NCBI GenBank assembly: GCA_029821235.1
Contig: JALGTT010000053.1
Location: forward strand, 1-8,229
From: Candidatus Hebobacteria bacterium
Lineage (GTDB): Bacteria > Armatimonadota > Hebobacteria > Hebobacterales > Hebobacteraceae
DNA length: 8,229 nt
Direction of reading: 5' to 3'
This document shows positions 5,992-8,229 of this stretch, piece by piece. Every line of letters starts with the position of its first letter. The first letter of the stretch is position 1. The translations under genes were made by a program, and so were the position numbers. The notes beneath the pieces are model-generated. The model was not told the origin of the DNA. It saw nothing but the letters and a program-made list of their open reading frames with translations, and did no database searches.

Positions 5992-6010
5992 AACTATTCG
6001 TGAGGCAGGA

Positions 6011-7813
6011 ATGCAGCGCGCAGACGGCCGACAACTTGCGAAGAGGAGTAAGGTGTGGAGCGCCATCGCCATGGCGCTCTTCGCGCTCTTGGTGGCCCGT
6101 CTCTTCTCTGTGCAGGTGCTCCAGCACGAACACTTCGCGCGGCTGGCGGAAGAGTCCCAGGGCCGCACCTGGCCTCTGCCGGCCCCCCGCGGCTACATCT
6201 ACGACCGCAACGGCACTCCGCTCGCCCTCAACCTGAAGGTCTTTTCCGTGGCCGCCGATCCGGAGACCATGTTCCATTCGGACGGGCCCGAGTACACCTC
6301 CAACCCCAATCCCCGAACGCCCGAGGAGGTGGCGGCGAAGTTGGCGCCCCTGTTGCACATGCCACAGGAGGAACTGGCGAGGAAGTTGACCCCCAACAAG
6401 GGCGACCAGCACGTGCTGTTGTGCGACAGTGTGGACGAACCGATGGCCCAGGCGATCCGAGACCTCGATATCAAGGGGCTGATCGTGAGGACGGAGTGGC
6501 GGCGCGCCTATCCGCACGGATCCGTGGCCGCGGCGCTGACCGGGTTCGTGGGAAAGGACGGGGCCGGGCTCGCCGGGATCGAGGCCGCCCGCAACGACGA
6601 CCTCGCAGGGAGGGCCGGCGAGATGCTAGTGGTGCTGGACGGGCGTCTTCCTCGTTCCCGCGACCAGATCCCCGGCCGGAGCGTGATCACCAAGGAGATG
6701 GTGCCGGGCGAGAGCGTTACCCTCACCATCGACATCGCCATTCAGGCGATCGCCGAGGAGGAGTTGGCGAAGGCGGTGGAGAGCGCCCGCGCCAAAGGCG
6801 GCACCGCGGTGGTCATGGACCCCAGGACGGGAGAGATCCTCGCGCTCGCCACCCAGCCGGGCTTCGATCCCAACGAATTCGCGCGCTATCCCCGGGATAC
6901 CTGGGTGAGCCATGCCATCAGCAGCCCCTATGAGCCCGGGTCCACGTTCAAGGTGATCACCGCCTGCGCCGCCATCGAGGAGGGGGTGATGAGCCATGGG
7001 GAGACCTATGACTGCCAGGGCGAGCGGCGGGTGGGAAAGCACACCATCACCTGCGCGCTGCACGGGGGAGAGCGGGCCCATGGGGTGGTGGACCTGGACC
7101 AGATGGTGGTGGAGTCCTGCAACGGCGGGCTGGCCACGGTGGGGCTGGCCCTGGGGGCGGACCGCCTCTACAAGTGGATGAAGCGGTTTGGCTTCGGCGA
7201 GAAGACCGGCATCGAGTTGGCAGGGGAGTCCCCCGGCCTGGTGTCTCCCCCCGATACCTGGCCCCGGATTCAACTCGCCAACATCGCCTTCGGCCAGGGG
7301 GTGAGCGTCACCCCCGTGCAGTTGCTCGCCGCCTATTGCGCCATCGCCAACGGAGGACGGCAGGTGCATCCCCACGTGATAAAGACTCCGGAGGCGGCCC
7401 AGCCGGGGAAGCGGATTCTCTCGCCCTCCACCGCGGCGCGCATGCGCCGGGTGCTGGAGAGAGTGGTCACCGAGGGCACCGGCCAGCAGGCGGCGATCCC
7501 CGGCCGGCGGGTGGCGGGAAAGACGGGCACCGCGCAAAAGCCTCTGCCCGGCGTCGGCTTCCGGTCCGGGCTCTACATCGGCTCCTTCGTCGGCTTCGCC
7601 CCGGTCAGCGATCCGAGGATCGCGGTGGCGGTGGTGATCGACGAGCCAAAGGCGGCCCATTACGGGGGTGTGGTGGCCGCGCCCGCGTTCTCGGCGATCT
7701 GCGAGCGGACTCTCGCCTATCTGCGGGTGCCCCCGGACATGGCGCCCGACACCGTGCTGGAGCAGGCGAGAGGGGGCGAGGCGGTTGTCGGCGCGGGGCC
7801 CGGGCGCGGGTAG
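6011..7813 (+). CDS. ftsI: Septal peptidoglycan transpeptidase, class B PBP (FtsI/PBP2x/SpoVD type)
   Basis: This 600-aa penicillin-binding protein has a short cytoplasmic start, a membrane helix (about 14-37), the dimerisation-domain signature APRGYIYDRNGTPLALN (58-74) and a C-terminal transpeptidase domain. The catalytic motifs are complete: SxxK as YEPGSTFKVI (Ser311, Lys314), SxN as SCN (369-371) and KTG as VAGKTGTAQKP (Lys504). Class B PBPs crosslink septal peptidoglycan together with FtsW, outside the membrane. The C-terminus ends soon after the transpeptidase domain, with no PASTA repeats, unlike PBP2x or SpoVD of many Firmicutes. ATG 6011 is chosen because GAGG lies 5 bases upstream and the membrane helix then sits close to the N-terminus. 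The frame is open further upstream but would overlap ftsL. The gap from ftsL is 19 bp. Confidence 0.96.
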   Translation: MQRADGRQLAKRSKVWSAIAMALFALLVARLFSVQVLQHEHFARLAEESQGRTWPLPAPRGYIYDRNGTPLALNLKVFSVAADPETMFHSDGPEYTSNPNPRTPEEVAAKLAPLLHMPQEELARKLTPNKGDQHVLLCDSVDEPMAQAIRDLDIKGLIVRTEWRRAYPHGSVAAALTGFVGKDGAGLAGIEAARNDDLAGRAGEMLVVLDGRLPRSRDQIPGRSVITKEMVPGESVTLTIDIAIQAIAEEELAKAVESARAKGGTAVVMDPRTGEILALATQPGFDPNEFARYPRDTWVSHAISSPYEPGSTFKVITACAAIEEGVMSHGETYDCQGERRVGKHTITCALHGGERAHGVVDLDQMVVESCNGGLATVGLALGADRLYKWMKRFGFGEKTGIELAGESPGLVSPPDTWPRIQLANIAFGQGVSVTPVQLLAAYCAIANGGRQVHPHVIKTPEAAQPGKRILSPSTAARMRRVLERVVTEGTGQQAAIPGRRVAGKTGTAQKPLPGVGFRSGLYIGSFVGFAPVSDPRIAVAVVIDEPKAAHYGGVVAAPAFSAICERTLAYLRVPPDMAPDTVLEQARGGEAVVGAGPGRG

Positions 7814-7842
7814 AGTTTTCCTGATACCATAACCTGAAGACA

Positions 7843-7873
7843 CTTTCCGCCGGGGCCTCGGCGGAGGGGAAAG
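7843..7873 (+). other. Bulged hairpin between ftsI and murE
   Basis: CCGCCG (7847-7852) pairs with CGGCGG (7859-7864) around GGGCCT, and CTTT (7843-7846) can pair with AAAG (7870-7873) across a 5-base bulge. The 3' side contains GGAGGGG and AAAGGG, which look like ribosome sites and could be masked by the stem. No T-tract follows. Confidence 0.4.
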
Positions 7874-7927
7874 GGCAGACAGAGCAGTGGCTGGGCGGGA
7901 TTCCCATCCCAGGCAAGTCCGCACCGG

Positions 7928-8229
7928 GTGGAGCCGGGGACGGCCTTCGTCTGCGTGCGCGGGGAGAGAACCGACGGCCACCTGTTCATCCCAGAGGCGC
8001 TGGAGAGAGGCGCGGTCGCGCTGGTGGTGGCGGCCGATGCTTCCCCCATGCCGGCCCCTCCCGCCGGCGGCGCGGTGGCGGCGGTGCCGGACACGAGGAC
8101 GGCGATGGCGAGGATGGCGGCCGCCTTCTACGACCACCCCTCGGCGCGGCTCGCGGTCACGGGCATCACCGGCACTAATGGCAAGACCACCACCGCGCTG
8201 ATGCTGGACGCCATGCTGCGCGCGGCCGG
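7928..8229 (+). CDS. murE: UDP-N-acetylmuramoyl-tripeptide synthetase MurE, N-terminal part
   Basis: The visible 100 residues contain VEPGTAFVCVRGERTDGHLF, then IPEALERGAVALVV, and the Mur-ligase ATP-binding loop VTGITGTNGKTTTALMLDAM. The TNGKTTT form and the PG-x-x-F-V...DGH segment identify MurE rather than MurF. MurE uses ATP to add the third residue, usually meso-diaminopimelate or lysine, to UDP-MurNAc-L-Ala-D-Glu in the cytoplasm. Specificity cannot be read because the gene runs off the window. The start is a problem: in this frame a stop lies at 7835-7837 and the first ATG, GTG or TTG is GTG 7928. Starting there loses about 30 residues, including the usual DSR uridine-binding motif. 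The 114 bp between ftsI and 7928 would be enough for the missing part. A frameshift near 7900-7925 is likely; the coordinate given is only the minimal start. Confidence 0.85.
   Translation, partial: MEPGTAFVCVRGERTDGHLFIPEALERGAVALVVAADASPMPAPPAGGAVAAVPDTRTAMARMAAAFYDHPSARLAVTGITGTNGKTTTALMLDAMLRAA

Noticed and set aside
5900..6010. N-terminal extension of ftsI upstream of ATG 6011
   Set aside because: It would overlap ftsL and add an Arg-rich segment ahead of the membrane helix. ATG 6011 has a good ribosome site and gives the usual topology.
6626..8137. Minus-strand open frame of 503 codons opposite ftsI and murE
   Set aside because: It lies opposite complete PBP catalytic motifs and the MurE ATP loop, and its translation has no recognisable domain.

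Overview
The window is GC-rich bacterial DNA with short intergenic gaps. Its right half is the start of a division and cell-wall (dcw) cluster in the classical order mraZ-rsmH-ftsL-ftsI-murE, so the organism is a peptidoglycan-making bacterium. The left half carries a small operon of type IV pilin-like genes, including a long PilX/DUF4900-type protein. Such families are common in large-genome, poorly studied phyla; Armatimonadota or a relative is my guess, but the window does not prove any phylum.

Layout. Positions 1-320 hold a tandem repeat of about 148 bp, already running at the window edge and carrying a perfect hairpin in each unit. Positions 382-863 (minus strand) hold a MOSC-domain gene broken by an exact 23-bp tandem duplication. 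Positions 864-1169 are a divergent intergenic region ending in a perfect 12-bp inverted repeat next to a strong Shine-Dalgarno. Positions 1170-3759 hold three tightly spaced plus-strand genes: a PilX/DUF4900-like protein, a PilV-like prepilin and a PilW-like prepilin. Positions 3760-4020 hold a weak hairpin, a good sigma-70-type promoter and TGGG-type repeats suited to MraZ binding. From 4021 the dcw cluster runs to the window end. mraZ and rsmH overlap by ATGA, ftsL and ftsI follow at short gaps, and the N-terminal part of murE is cut by the window end.

How the genes work together. MraZ is a transcriptional regulator that usually represses its own operon. RsmH methylates 16S rRNA. FtsL and FtsI belong to the septal peptidoglycan synthase assembly. 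MurE adds the third amino acid to the UDP-MurNAc peptide. The pilin-like trio probably supplies minor (pseudo)pilins to a type IV pilus or type II secretion-like machine encoded elsewhere.

I see no clearly new multi-gene system. The points most worth a second look are the 23-bp duplication in the MOSC gene, the 148-bp repeats with their hairpin, the perfect inverted repeat before the pilin operon, the codon-use patch inside rsmH, and murE having no proper start in its own frame.
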